The notes below the pieces were generated by a model. The model was not told the DNA's origin and ran no database searches. It saw only the letters and a list, made by a program, of their open reading frames with translations. A stretch of DNA of 64,000 bases from Massilia sp. YIM B02443 (GTDB lineage Bacteria > Pseudomonadota > Gammaproteobacteria > Burkholderiales > Burkholderiaceae_D), in the NCBI RefSeq assembly GCF_030411955.1, contig NZ_JASNRA010000015.1, positions 62,001 to 126,000 on the forward strand, in the 5' to 3' direction. The stretch's first letter is position 1. The number at the start of each line of letters is the position of its first letter. The translations under genes and the position numbers were made by a program. This document shows, piece by piece, positions 34,335 to 43,334 of this stretch.

Positions 34335-34421
34335 TGGTGCGAGGAGGGGGACTCGAACCCCCACACCATTGCTGGCGTCAGGACCTAAACCTGGTGCGTC
34401 TACCAATTTCGCCATCCTCGC
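34335..34421 (-). tRNA. tRNA-Leu(TAG)
   Basis: The 87-base minus-strand tRNA starts GCGAGGATGGCGAAATTGG, with D-arm GGTAGACGC, anticodon loop TTTAGGT (anticodon TAG), a long variable arm as expected for Leu, T-arm GGGGGTTCGAGTCCCCC and an encoded CCA. The outermost anticodon-stem pair is C-A, a mismatch. It is 31 bp upstream of tig and likely co-transcribed. Confidence 0.96.
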
Positions 34422-34440
34422 GCAGGATTGCATATTGCCA

Positions 34441-34479
34441 CAAAAACAAAGGGCGCCCGTCAGTAGAACCGGTCGCCCT
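34441..34479 (-). terminator. Possible terminator of the RND operon
   Basis: On the minus strand AGGGCG pairs with CGCCCT around an 18-22 base interior, followed by TTGTTTTTG. It is about 225 bp after the RND permease stop, beyond the REP pair, and just before tRNA-Leu. Confidence 0.5.
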
Positions 34480-34600
34480 GCACTCCATTGTTTAGGGGCT
34501 ACAACTTCAAACGATTATTTTACTGGATTTTCTGTCACTATTGGGGAGCATTTTTATATGCGTGCGGTCCGGATATGCATGAGTTCGATTGTTGGCCTCC

Positions 34601-34694
34601 AAACGTCATTCCCGCGGAGGCGGGAATCCAAGTTTCCATGAGCCGCCACATTGCTAGCAGACTTGGATTCCCGCCTGCGCGGGAATGACGGTTT
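34601..34694. repeat. REP-like palindrome pair, family A variant (REPIN-like)
   Basis: Two palindromes (34601-34640 and 34661-34694) lie in opposite orientation about 20 bp apart. Each has a CCCGC-N4-GCGGG core with ATT/AAT in place of the GTCC/GGAC seen in the other family A copies, and the same outer ends (CGTCAT and CCAAGTTT). It lies 10 bp after the RND permease stop. Confidence 0.8.
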
Positions 34695-34704
34695 CAGGAC
34701 TAAC

Positions 34705-37700
34705 TCAAGGAACAGATGAGGTGGTCGGCTCGGGTTTCTTGACGCGGAACCAGGCCGCATACAGCGCCGGCAAGAACAGCAGCGTCAAGGCGGTGGCCAC
34801 CAGCAGACCACCCATGATCGCCACCGCCATCGGCCCCCAGAACGTCGAGCGCGACAGCGGGATCATGGCCAGCGCCGCAGCCGCCGCCGTCAACAGGATC
34901 GGGCGGCAACGGCGCACCGCCGATTCCACGATCGCGTCCCACGGATGCGCCCCGCCCGCGATGTCCTGCTCGATCTGGTCGACCAGGATCACCGAATTCC
35001 GGATGATCATGCCGAACAGCGCGATCACGCCGAGATTCGCCACGAAGCCGAACGGACGATCCAGGATCAGCAGCGCCATCGCCGCCCCGGCCACGCCCAG
35101 CGGCCCGGTGAGGAACACCAGCAGCGAGCGCGAGAAGCTGTGCAGCTGCAGCATCAGCAGCGTGAACGTGATGAACAGCACCAGGGGCACGTTGGCCATG
35201 ATCGAGGCTTCCGCTTCCGAACTGTCGGCGGCGGCGCCCTCCACCGTCAGGCGGTAGCCGGCCGGCAGCTTGCTGCGGATCTCGCCCAGCCTGGCGTCGA
35301 TCTGCGCGGTCACGGTCGGGCCCTGGATGCCTTCGACCACGTCGGACTGCACCATCACCGCCCACTCGCGCCCTTCGCGCCAGACCACGCCCGGCTCCCA
35401 CACGAACTGCACCCGCGCCACCTGGCCGATGGTCACGGCGCGGCCGCCGCTGGTGGGCACCAGCGCCTCGGACAGCTTGGTGATGGTGGCGCGCTCCTCC
35501 ACCGGCTGGCGCACCACGATGTCGATCAGGCGGTTCGATTCGCGGAACTGGCCGATCGGGGTGCCGGTCAGCGTGGTATTGACCGTGCGGCGCACCGCCT
35601 GCGAGGTCACGCCCAGCGCGCGCAGCTTGTCCTGGTCCAGGTCGAGGCGCAGCACCTTGACCGCTTCGTTCCAGTTGTCGTTCACGCCCAGCGTATTCGG
35701 GTTGGCGCGCATGACGTCCTTGACCTGGTCGGCCACGCCACGCACTACCTGGACGTCCGGCCCCAGTACCTGGAACTGCACCGGATACGGCACCGGCGGC
35801 CCGTTCGGCAGCAGTTTTACCCGCCCGCGCACTTCGGGGAAGTCGGTGCGGAAGGCGTCGATGATCTTCAGCCGCAGCGCCTCGCGCGCCGCGGTATCGA
35901 CGGGCAGCACCACCACCTGCGACACGTTCGACTGCGGGAAGATCTGGTCCAGCGGCAGGTAAAAACGCGGGCTGCCGGTGCCGACGTAGCTGGTCACGCT
36001 CTGCACGCCTTCTTGCTTGCCCAGGAAGGCTTCGAAACGCTTCACCGTCGCTTCGTTGGCGGCGAAGCTGGTGCCTTCGGGCGACCACAACTCCACCATC
36101 AGTTCGGGACGGCTGGAATCGGGGAAGAACTGCTTCTCGATGAAGTTGAAGCCGAATACGCCCAGCGCGAACACGCCCAGGCTCAGCGCGATGGTGGTCT
36201 TTCTCCACTCGACGCACCAGTTGACCAGGCGGCGGAAGCGCTGGTAGCCGGGCGTGTCGAACACGTCGTGGCTGCTCTCGCCCTGGCCGTGCGGCTTCAC
36301 CTTCAGCAGCATGAAGCCGATGTACGGCGTGAACATCACCGCCACCACCCACGAGATGAGCAGGGCCAGGCCGTTCACCGAGAACATGGTGAAGGTGTAT
36401 TCGCCGGCCGCCGATTCGGCCAGGCCGATCGGCAGGAAGCCGGCCGCCGTGATCAGGGTACCGGTCAGCATCGGCATCGCGGTCGAGGTGTAGGCAAAGG
36501 TGGCCGCCTCGAAGCGCGAGAGGCCCTCTTCCATCTTCCGCACCATCATCTCGACCGCGATGATGGCATCGTCCACCAGCAGGCCGAGCGCGATGATCAG
36601 GGCGCCCAGCGAGATCTTGTGCAGCGAGATATCGAGCATGCGCATGAACAGGAAGGTGATCGCCAGCACCAGCGGGATCGACAGCGCCACCACCAGGCCC
36701 GGGTACACGTCCACCCGCCACTTCGGCTTGCTGTGCAGGCCCAGCGCCAGGAACGACACCGCCAGCACGATCACGATCGCCTCGATCAGTACCTTCACGA
36801 ACTCGCCCACCGATTCAGTGACGGCCTGCGGCTGGTTGGCCACGCGTTCCAGTTCGATGCCGACCGGGAGCTGGGCGCGGATACGCGTCACGGTTTCCTC
36901 CAGCCCCTCGCCCATGGTGATGATGTTGCCGCCCTTTTCCATCGACACGCCCAGGCCGATCACTTCCTTGCCGTTGAAGCGCATCTTCTCGCCCGGCGGG
37001 TCCTGGTAGCCGCGCTTGACGACCGCGAAGTCGCCCAGGCGGAAGGTGGTGCCGCCGGCGCGCAGCTGCAGGTCTTCGATCTGCTGCAAACTGCGCAAGG
37101 CGCCGGTGACCCGCACCTGCAGGTTGTCCGATGGCGTGACCAGCATGCCGCTGGCCTCGACCTCGTTCTGGGTCGCGATCTGGTTGACGATCTGCTCGAA
37201 TGGCACGCCCAGCTGGGCGAACTTCTTGCTCGAGAACTCGATGTACACCTTCTCGTTCTGCACCCCGAACTGCTCGACCTTGGCCACCAGCGGCACGCGC
37301 AGCAATTGCTGGCGCACGAAGTCGGCGTAGTCGCGCATCTCGGCATAGGTAAAGCCATCGCCCGAGAGCGCGAAGATGGAACCGTAGGTGTCGCCGAATT
37401 CGTCGTTGAAGAAGGGGCCGATCACGCCCTGCGGCAGTGTGGCGGCGATGTCGCCGATCTTCTTCCTCACCTGGTACCAGGCCGGCCCGGTCTCTTTCGG
37501 CGGCGTCGATTCACGCAGCTCGAGGATGATGGTGGTCTCGCCCGGCTTGGAAAAACTGCGGATGCGGTCGATGTACGGCGTCTCCTGCAGCTTGCGTTCG
37601 AGCGGATCGGTGACCTGCTCGGCCATCTGCAGCGCGGTGGCGCCCGGCCACACGGCGCGCACCACCATCGCGCGGAAGGTGAACGGCGGGTCCTCGTCCT

Positions 37701-37809
37701 GGCCCAGTTCGAAGTAGCTCAGGATGCCGAACAGCAGGCAGGCCGCGATCAGGAAGCGCGTGAGCGGGATGTGTTCCAGCGCCCAGCGCGACAGGTTGAA
37801 ACCCTTCAT
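34705..37809 (-). CDS. RND-type efflux pump, inner-membrane permease
   Basis: A 1034-residue permease of the HAE-1/AcrB superfamily that exports compounds using the proton gradient. It has twelve predicted transmembrane helices in two halves, with large periplasmic loops after the first and seventh. The proton-relay segment ALGLLVDDAIIAVEMMV, with the Asp-Asp pair, is at about residues 402-418. The loops carry typical ISEGDEFG-like and porter motifs. The start ATG at 37809 overlaps the stop of the upstream fusion protein by 4 bases. It is closer to the divergent multidrug/solvent branch (such as VexF/BpeF-like) than to AcrB itself; substrate unknown. No outer-membrane partner is encoded here. 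Confidence 0.93.
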   Translation of the reverse strand: MKGFNLSRWALEHIPLTRFLIAACLLFGILSYFELGQDEDPPFTFRAMVVRAVWPGATALQMAEQVTDPLERKLQETPYIDRIRSFSKPGETTIILELRESTPPKETGPAWYQVRKKIGDIAATLPQGVIGPFFNDEFGDTYGSIFALSGDGFTYAEMRDYADFVRQQLLRVPLVAKVEQFGVQNEKVYIEFSSKKFAQLGVPFEQIVNQIATQNEVEASGMLVTPSDNLQVRVTGALRSLQQIEDLQLRAGGTTFRLGDFAVVKRGYQDPPGEKMRFNGKEVIGLGVSMEKGGNIITMGEGLEETVTRIRAQLPVGIELERVANQPQAVTESVGEFVKVLIEAIVIVLAVSFLALGLHSKPKWRVDVYPGLVVALSIPLVLAITFLFMRMLDISLHKISLGALIIALGLLVDDAIIAVEMMVRKMEEGLSRFEAATFAYTSTAMPMLTGTLITAAGFLPIGLAESAAGEYTFTMFSVNGLALLISWVVAVMFTPYIGFMLLKVKPHGQGESSHDVFDTPGYQRFRRLVNWCVEWRKTTIALSLGVFALGVFGFNFIEKQFFPDSSRPELMVELWSPEGTSFAANEATVKRFEAFLGKQEGVQSVTSYVGTGSPRFYLPLDQIFPQSNVSQVVVLPVDTAAREALRLKIIDAFRTDFPEVRGRVKLLPNGPPVPYPVQFQVLGPDVQVVRGVADQVKDVMRANPNTLGVNDNWNEAVKVLRLDLDQDKLRALGVTSQAVRRTVNTTLTGTPIGQFRESNRLIDIVVRQPVEERATITKLSEALVPTSGGRAVTIGQVARVQFVWEPGVVWREGREWAVMVQSDVVEGIQGPTVTAQIDARLGEIRSKLPAGYRLTVEGAAADSSEAEASIMANVPLVLFITFTLLMLQLHSFSRSLLVFLTGPLGVAGAAMALLILDRPFGFVANLGVIALFGMIIRNSVILVDQIEQDIAGGAHPWDAIVESAVRRCRPILLTAAAAALAMIPLSRSTFWGPMAVAIMGGLLVATALTLLFLPALYAAWFRVKKPEPTTSSVP

Positions 37810-39002
37810 CGTGCTGCCCCGCTGCCTGCGTTGGGAGAAGCGGCATTGTTGCCGGCGCTGCCCGAGACGGCAGCCTCGGTATCGGCGCGGCGCGCCACGT
37901 CGGCGGTCAGGATGCGCACCTTCTGGCCCGGCTTGAGCTGGTTGACGCCGGCAGTGACGATCTGCTGGCCTGCAGTGACGCCGCCGGCCAGCAGCACGTC
38001 GTTGTCGACCTGTCCCGCCACCTGGACGTTCACCAGTTTCACCGCGCCCCCCTCCACTACCCAGACGCTGGTGGCGCCCTTGTTCTGCACCAGCGCAGTG
38101 AGGGGCACGCGCAGCGTGGCGCCGCCCTTGGCGCCATTCGCGCCCGCCACCAGCTCCACGGTCGCCGTCATCCCCAGGCGCACGTCCTGGCGCGCCGGGA
38201 CGGAGACCTTCACGGTATAGGTACGGCTGGCCGGATCGGCCACCGGCGACACTTCGCGGATCTTGCCCGGAATGGTCTGGTCCGCGTTCGCCCACAGGCG
38301 CACGGTGACGGTGCCGGCCTTGCGCAGCAGTTCGACCTTGTCTTCGGGGATGCCGATCACCACCTCTTTCTCGTCGGCGCGGGCCACGCGCGCCACCGGG
38401 CTGCCGGCTTGCACCACCTGGCCGACTTCGGCTTCGATCGCGGTCACCACGCCGTCGACGTCGGCACTCAGGCTGGTGTAGTTGGCCTGGTTCGATTGGC
38501 CGCGCAGGCCGGCGCGCGCCGCCTCGACGTTGGCCTGGGCCGCCTTCAGGGCGCTCTGCTTGGCGTCGAGCACGGCCTGGCTGACGAAGTTCTGGCTGCG
38601 CAGGTTCACGTGGCGCTTGTAGTCGGCATTCGCCAGGTCGCGCTCGGTCTCGGCGGCGCGCAGCGTGGCGCGGGCCTGGGTTTCGGCCAGCTTCATGTCT
38701 TGCGGGTCGAGCCGCATCAGCACGTCGCCTTTCTTGACCAGCGCGCCGACGTCGACCTTGCGCTCGACGATCTTGCCGCCGATGCGAAAGCCCAGCGCCG
38801 ATTCGTAGCGCGGCCGCACGTCGCCCGAGAATTCGAGGCGCTCGCCGTTGCTGCCTGCGACCAGGGTCATGGCGCGCACCGGGCGCAGGTGTGCGGCGGG
38901 TGGCGCCGACTTGGAGCAGGCAGCCAGCACGGCCGCGGTCAGGGAGGCGAGCACGATGGCGCGTGCGCCACCGGTGAAGGTGGAAACAGGTCGGGCAGAC
39001 AC
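37806..39002 (-). CDS. RND efflux periplasmic adaptor (membrane fusion protein, lipoprotein)
   Basis: A 398-residue HlyD/AcrA-type adaptor that links the permease to an outer-membrane channel. The N-terminus has a lipobox LAACSKS, so it is probably a lipoprotein. Then come the barrel-sandwich start (VRPRYESALGFRIGGKIVERKVDVGALVKKGDVL), a helical hairpin (about 90-150), the barrel-sandwich end (SADVDGVVTAIEAEVGQVVQAG) and the beta-barrel. GTG at 39002 is the chosen start: AAGGA lies 8 bases upstream and the signal peptide begins there, while an ATG-like extension to 39086 has neither. Overlaps the permease by 4 bases. Confidence 0.93.
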   Translation of the reverse strand: MSARPVSTFTGGARAIVLASLTAAVLAACSKSAPPAAHLRPVRAMTLVAGSNGERLEFSGDVRPRYESALGFRIGGKIVERKVDVGALVKKGDVLMRLDPQDMKLAETQARATLRAAETERDLANADYKRHVNLRSQNFVSQAVLDAKQSALKAAQANVEAARAGLRGQSNQANYTSLSADVDGVVTAIEAEVGQVVQAGSPVARVARADEKEVVIGIPEDKVELLRKAGTVTVRLWANADQTIPGKIREVSPVADPASRTYTVKVSVPARQDVRLGMTATVELVAGANGAKGGATLRVPLTALVQNKGATSVWVVEGGAVKLVNVQVAGQVDNDVLLAGGVTAGQQIVTAGVNQLKPGQKVRILTADVARRADTEAAVSGSAGNNAASPNAGSGAAR

Positions 39003-39095
39003 GGTGGCGGTCCTTATGATTGTTCTGATCGTGAAACCGGCGCTACGATGCCGCCAGTTTGTAATCCAGCAATTATAATCATGCAAACAGACAAT

Positions 39096-39117
39096 TTGAT
39101 GACGATAGAGTCATCAA
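39096..39117. promoter_or_regulatory. Perfect inverted repeat between the RND operon and hpnC (operator candidate)
   Basis: TTGATGAC and GTCATCAA form perfect 8-bp arms around a 6-base spacer. The site lies 18 bp before the hpnC start and 93 bp before the adaptor start, in the only divergent promoter region of these two operons. The form suits a TetR/MarR-type dimer, but no such regulator gene is near. Confidence 0.5.
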
Positions 39118-39134
39118 TCTAAAATGGCAGGGAT

Positions 39135-39944
39135 ATGGCAATAGATCATTACGAAAACTTCCCGGTAGCCTCGATCCTGCTGCCGCGCCGCCTGGTGCCG
39201 GCGGTGGAAGCGATCTACGCCTTCGCGCGCAGCGCCGACGACCTGGCCGACGAGGGCGACGCCACGCCGCAGCAGCGCCTCGATGCGCTGCAAGCCTACG
39301 AACGCCAGCTCGACCTGATCGCCGCCGGCCAGCAGCCGGCCGACCCGATGTTCGCGCGCCTGGCCGCCGTGGTCGCGCAATACCGGCTGTCGCTGCAGCC
39401 GATGCGCGACCTGCTGTCGGCCTTCAAGCAGGACGTGGCCACCCACCGCTACGCCGACTACGCCGGCCTGCTCGACTACTGCCGCCGCTCGGCCGACCCG
39501 GTCGGGCGCCTGATGCTGGCGCTGTACGGGGCCGACGACGCCCACAACCTGCGCGAATCCGACGCCATCTGCAGCGCCCTGCAACTGACCAACTTCTGGC
39601 AGGACGTGGCGATCGATTTTACGAAGGGCCGCGTCTACATTCCGCAGGAAGACCTGGCGCGCTTCAACGTCAGCGAATCCGCGCTGCGCGCCGGCACCGT
39701 CGACGCGCCTTTCCAGGCGCTGATGCGCTTCGAGGTCGAACGCGCGCGCGCCCTGATGCTCTCGGGTGCGCCGCTGGTCAAGCGCCTGCCGGGCCGCATC
39801 GGCATGGAGCTGCGCATGATCGTGCAGGGCGGCCTGCGCATCCTGGAAAAGCTCGATGGCGCCGGTTACGACGTGTTCCGCCGGCGTCCGGTGCTGGCCT
39901 GGCACGACTGGCTGGTGGTCGGCTGGCGCGCACTGCGCATGTAG
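39135..39944 (+). CDS. hpnC: Hydroxysqualene synthase HpnC
   Basis: HpnC turns presqualene diphosphate into hydroxysqualene in the bacterial three-step route to squalene. The 269-residue protein has the trans-isoprenyl synthase fold with the first Asp-rich motif as SADDLADEGD (about residue 34) and the second as NFWQDVAIDFTKGR, the HpnC form of the usual RD.xxD. It is first in hpnC-hpnD-hpnE; AGGGA lies 6-9 bases before the ATG. The next gene starts 109 bp later. Confidence 0.92.
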   Translation: MAIDHYENFPVASILLPRRLVPAVEAIYAFARSADDLADEGDATPQQRLDALQAYERQLDLIAAGQQPADPMFARLAAVVAQYRLSLQPMRDLLSAFKQDVATHRYADYAGLLDYCRRSADPVGRLMLALYGADDAHNLRESDAICSALQLTNFWQDVAIDFTKGRVYIPQEDLARFNVSESALRAGTVDAPFQALMRFEVERARALMLSGAPLVKRLPGRIGMELRMIVQGGLRILEKLDGAGYDVFRRRPVLAWHDWLVVGWRALRM

Positions 39945-40053
39945 GCGCCCGGCTTTCTTCAACCGGCGCCCATGCATCGTATAAGATAGCGCCCTATTGT
40001 GGTCCAACCCGCGGCGCAGCGCGCCGTCCAACCAGCATCACCAGTTAGAATTC

Positions 40054-40887
40054 ATGTCTCCTGACGAATACTGCCAGCAAAAGACCGTCCAGAGCGGCTC
40101 CAGTTTCTACTACAGCTTCCTGTTCCTTCCGCCCGAGCGCCGGCGTGCGATCACCGCGCTGTACGCGTTCTGCCGCGAGGTCGACGACACCGTCGACGAT
40201 GCCACCGACGGCTCGGTGGCGCGCATCAAGCTGGCCTGGTGGCGCACCGAGGTCTCGAAGATGTACGGCGGCACCCCGACCCACCCGGTAATGCTGGCGC
40301 TGCAGCCGCACGTCGCCACCTATGACCTGCAGGAGCAGCACCTGCTGGCGATCGTCGACGGCATGGAGATGGACCTCGACCAGAGCCGCTACCTCGATTA
40401 CGCCGGCCTGCAGCGCTACTGCTGGCACGTGGCCGGCGTGGTCGGCATCCTGTCGGCCAGCATCTTCGGCTACACCAATCCGCAGACCCTGCAATACGCC
40501 GAGAAGCTGGGCCTTGCCTTCCAGCTGACCAACATCATCCGCGACGTCGGCGACGACGCGCGCAAGGGCCGCATCTACCTGCCGGTGAACGACCTGCAGA
40601 AGTTCGGCGTCACCGCCAACGACCTGCTGAAACTCCAGCACAGCGACAAGTTCGAGGCGTTGATGCGATTCCAGGCCGAGCGCGCCCAGGCCATCTACGA
40701 CGAAGCGCTGGCCCTGCTGCCGAAGGAAGACCGGCGCGCCCAGCGCCCCGGCCTGATGATGGCGGCGATCTACCGCACCCTGCTGGATGAAATCCAGCGC
40801 GACGGCTTCCATGTCCTGAACCAGCGCATCTCGCTCACGCCGCTGCGCAAGCTCTGGCTGGCGTGGAAGACCTATGTTCGGACCTGA
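40054..40887 (+). CDS. hpnD: Presqualene diphosphate synthase HpnD
   Basis: HpnD joins two farnesyl diphosphates head to head to form presqualene diphosphate. The 277-residue protein has both Asp-rich motifs (FCREVDDTVDD near residue 35 and NIIRDVGDDARKGRIYLP near 160) and the family's GSSFYYSFLFLP start. The ATG at 40054 was taken over an upstream one at 39997, because the conserved block begins there. Its end overlaps hpnE by 14 bases. Confidence 0.94.
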   Translation: MSPDEYCQQKTVQSGSSFYYSFLFLPPERRRAITALYAFCREVDDTVDDATDGSVARIKLAWWRTEVSKMYGGTPTHPVMLALQPHVATYDLQEQHLLAIVDGMEMDLDQSRYLDYAGLQRYCWHVAGVVGILSASIFGYTNPQTLQYAEKLGLAFQLTNIIRDVGDDARKGRIYLPVNDLQKFGVTANDLLKLQHSDKFEALMRFQAERAQAIYDEALALLPKEDRRAQRPGLMMAAIYRTLLDEIQRDGFHVLNQRISLTPLRKLWLAWKTYVRT

Positions 40888-42316
40888 GAAGGCCGGTCCT
40901 GCCAATGCATTGCGGGTCGCGGTCGCCGGCGGCGGCTGGGCCGGCTGCGCGGCGGCAGTGGAACTGACGCGCCGGGGCCACCACGTGACGCTGTTCGAAG
41001 CGGCGCGCAGCCTGGGCGGACGCGCCCGCGGGGTCGAAGTGCGCGGGATGGCGCTCGACAACGGCCAGCACATCCTGCTCGGCGCTTACCGCGACTGCCT
41101 GCGCCTGATGCGCCAGGTCGGCGTCGACCTCGATGCTGCCCTGCTGCGCCTGCCGGTGCAGATGCGCTATCCGAGTGGCGGCGACGGCATGGACTTCGCC
41201 GCGCCGCGCTTGCCGGCGCCGCTGCACCTGGCCGTGGCCCTGCTGCGCGCGAAAGGATTGGGGCGCAAGGACAAGCTGGCCCTGGCGCGCCTGAACAGCG
41301 CGGCCAAGTGGATGGGCTGGCAACTGAACGACGACTGCACCGTGGCCGAACTGCTGGAGCGCTTCGACCAGACTCCGAGATTGATCCGCCTGATGTGGCG
41401 CCCGCTGTGCATCGCGGCCCTGAACACGCCGCCCGAGCGCGCGTCCGCCAACGTATTCCTGGCGGTGCTGCGCGACAGCCTCGGTGCGCGCACTCGCGCC
41501 GCTTCCGACATGCTGCTGCCGCGCCTGCCGATGGGCGCCCTGTTCCCGGAACCTGCCGGGGCCTGGCTCGAACGGCAAGGCGGCGCGCTGCGCCTGGGCG
41601 TGAAGGTGGCCGCCGTCAACGGGGAAAATGAGGGCTGGCGCCTCGACCTCACCGGCCAGGCCGCCGGCGGCGCCGCCAGCGAACGCTTCGACGCCGTGGT
41701 GCTGGCCACCCCGGCCGCGCAAAGCGCAACCCTGCTGGCGTCCTTGCCCGGCATGGAGACGCTGGCGTCCCAGCTGGCCGGCTTCGACTACGAGCCGATC
41801 GCCACCTGCTACCTGCAATACCCGCCCGGCACCCGGCTCGATCTGCCGTTCTATGCGCTGGAAGACGATCCGGCAAACCGCCGCTGGGGCCAGTTCGTGT
41901 TCGACCGCGCCCGGCTCGACGCCGGCCAGGACGGTCTGCTGGCCGTGGTGGTCAGCGCCGCCGGCGAGGCCGGTGAGCTGTCGCGCGAGGCGCTGGCGAC
42001 GGCCATCACGGCCCAGCTGGCGCAGGACTTCGGGCGCCCGGAGCTCGCCAGCCCAGGCTGGACCCGGGTGATCACCGAAAAGCGCGCCACCTTCTCGTGC
42101 ACCCCGGCCTTGAAGCGTCCGGACAAGGCCACCGGCCTGCCGGGCCTGGTGCTGGCCGGCGACTACACGGCCAGCGACTACCCGGCGACCCTGGAAACGG
42201 CGGTGCGCAGCGGCCTGGCGGCGGCGACGGCCATCCGCGCCTATGGCGCCCTGCCCCGCGAAAAGCGCAGCCTGTCGCACAGCCGTGGTGCAGCCGCCGG
42301 CGATTCCATACAGTAG
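40874..42316 (+). CDS. hpnE: Hydroxysqualene dehydroxylase HpnE (FAD-dependent)
   Basis: HpnE reductively removes the hydroxyl of hydroxysqualene to give squalene. The 480-residue protein resembles phytoene desaturases: Rossmann FAD motif VAVAGGGWAGCAAAVELTRRGHHVTLFEA (about 15-43), SLGGRARG, DNGQHILLGAYRDCLRLM, and the C-terminal FAD motif GLVLAGDYTASDYPATLETAVRSG. The start overlaps hpnD. No squalene-hopene cyclase follows in this window. Confidence 0.93.
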   Translation: MFGPEKAGPANALRVAVAGGGWAGCAAAVELTRRGHHVTLFEAARSLGGRARGVEVRGMALDNGQHILLGAYRDCLRLMRQVGVDLDAALLRLPVQMRYPSGGDGMDFAAPRLPAPLHLAVALLRAKGLGRKDKLALARLNSAAKWMGWQLNDDCTVAELLERFDQTPRLIRLMWRPLCIAALNTPPERASANVFLAVLRDSLGARTRAASDMLLPRLPMGALFPEPAGAWLERQGGALRLGVKVAAVNGENEGWRLDLTGQAAGGAASERFDAVVLATPAAQSATLLASLPGMETLASQLAGFDYEPIATCYLQYPPGTRLDLPFYALEDDPANRRWGQFVFDRARLDAGQDGLLAVVVSAAGEAGELSREALATAITAQLAQDFGRPELASPGWTRVITEKRATFSCTPALKRPDKATGLPGLVLAGDYTASDYPATLETAVRSGLAAATAIRAYGALPREKRSLSHSRGAAAGDSIQ

Positions 42317-42346
42317 CAGCATCGACACACATGCATGGAATCCGTC

Positions 42347-42517
42347 ATGACACCCCCACCCGGCCTGCGCGCCGTACGCTTCCCGATCGTCCTGCTGGCG
42401 CTGGTGGCCCTGGCCATCGCCAGCACCGCGGTGCTGGTCCATCCGGAGCTGATCGGCGGCTCGGCCCACGCCACCTCGGCCGCGATCGGCTCGATTCCGG
42501 TCATCGGCCATCCGTGA
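42347..42517 (+). CDS. Small single-helix membrane protein, function unknown
   Basis: A 56-residue open frame with one hydrophobic segment (about residues 12-32, ending in LALVALAIASTAVLV) and a short Gly/Ala/Ser-rich tail. GGAA lies a few bases before the ATG. It sits 30 bp after hpnE and 16 bp before the HAAS-domain gene, on the same strand. No family is recognised, and coding is supported only by frame, spacing and hydrophobic pattern. Confidence 0.4.
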   Translation: MTPPPGLRAVRFPIVLLALVALAIASTAVLVHPELIGGSAHATSAAIGSIPVIGHP

Positions 42518-42533
42518 GTCATGAGTAAGCACC

Positions 42534-43331
42534 ATGGGTAAGCTCGAATACCTCGACGCGCTCAAGCGGGCCCTGGCCGGCCTGCCGCCCGAGCTCCAGG
42601 CCAGGACCCTGGCCTGGTACGAGCAGCGTTTCGTCGACGGCGTCGCCGCCGGCCGGCGCGAAGAGGACGTGGCACAGGAGCTGGGCGACCCGCGCCAGGT
42701 GGCGGTGACGCTGCGCACCAGCGCCCACCTGGAGGCGCTGAAGGACAAGAAGCCGGCCGGCGCGCCGCTGCGCACGCTGCTCTCAAGCCTGGGGCTGCTG
42801 GTGTTCAACCTGTTCATGGCGATTCCGGCCGCGGTGTACGCCAGCCTGCTGGTGGCGCTGTACGCGAGCGCGTTCGGCTTTTATGTGTCCGGCATCGCGA
42901 TCACCGCCAGCGGCCTGGCCGGCGCCAACGAACTGGTGCTGAGCGCCCCGCTCGACCATGTGGTGGTGGTAGACGACGGCGAGCCCCGGCGGCGCCCGGC
43001 GCAGACCCGCATCTCGATCAGCGAGAACGGCATCCACGTATTCGAAGAAGAGGCCGAGGACGCCGCGCCGCCACCGGAGCCGGACGCCACCGGCGACAAG
43101 GACCGCTCGACCATGCGCGTGATCCGCGGCGCCGAGGCGGTGGCCGAACGCAAGATCCAGATCACGACCGACCTCGATCCCGATTCGCGCACCACGCAAA
43201 CCCTGTTCGGCTGCGGCCTGATCCTGGGCGGCATCGCCCTGTTCCTGCTGGCGCTGGTGATCAGCAAGTACACCCTGATCGGCCTGCGCCGCTATGCCCG
43301 CATGAACATGTCGCTGTTGAGAGGGACCTGA
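42534..43331 (+). CDS. HAAS (DUF1700) domain membrane protein
   Basis: A 265-residue protein with an N-terminal HAAS domain (about 1-65; LEYLDALKRAL, WYEQRFVDGVAAGRREEDVAQELGDP, DPRQVA), a module that follows PadR-type regulation in many bacteria. Two or three helices follow (about 80-130), then a soluble acidic loop (145-215) and a last helix (about 225-245, FGCGLILGGIALFLLALVISKY). HAAS proteins are thought to receive or pass on signals, but the mechanism is not known. The GIN-domain gene starts 3 bp after its stop. No PadR gene is adjacent. Confidence 0.8.
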   Translation: MGKLEYLDALKRALAGLPPELQARTLAWYEQRFVDGVAAGRREEDVAQELGDPRQVAVTLRTSAHLEALKDKKPAGAPLRTLLSSLGLLVFNLFMAIPAAVYASLLVALYASAFGFYVSGIAITASGLAGANELVLSAPLDHVVVVDDGEPRRRPAQTRISISENGIHVFEEEAEDAAPPPEPDATGDKDRSTMRVIRGAEAVAERKIQITTDLDPDSRTTQTLFGCGLILGGIALFLLALVISKYTLIGLRRYARMNMSLLRGT

Positions 43332-43334
43332 ACG

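Noticed and set aside
34945..38220. 1091-codon open frame opposite the RND permease
   Set aside because: Antisense artefact of GC-rich codon use; the RND operon on the other strand is certain.
37810..38295. 162-residue extension of the RND permease frame
   Set aside because: It lies inside the adaptor gene; MKGFNLSRWAL at 37809 is the normal start.
39096..39125. TTGATG-18-TAAAAT as a promoter for hpnC
   Set aside because: Its start site would fall at about 39132, cutting off the ribosome site before the ATG at 39135. The palindrome itself is kept as an operator candidate.
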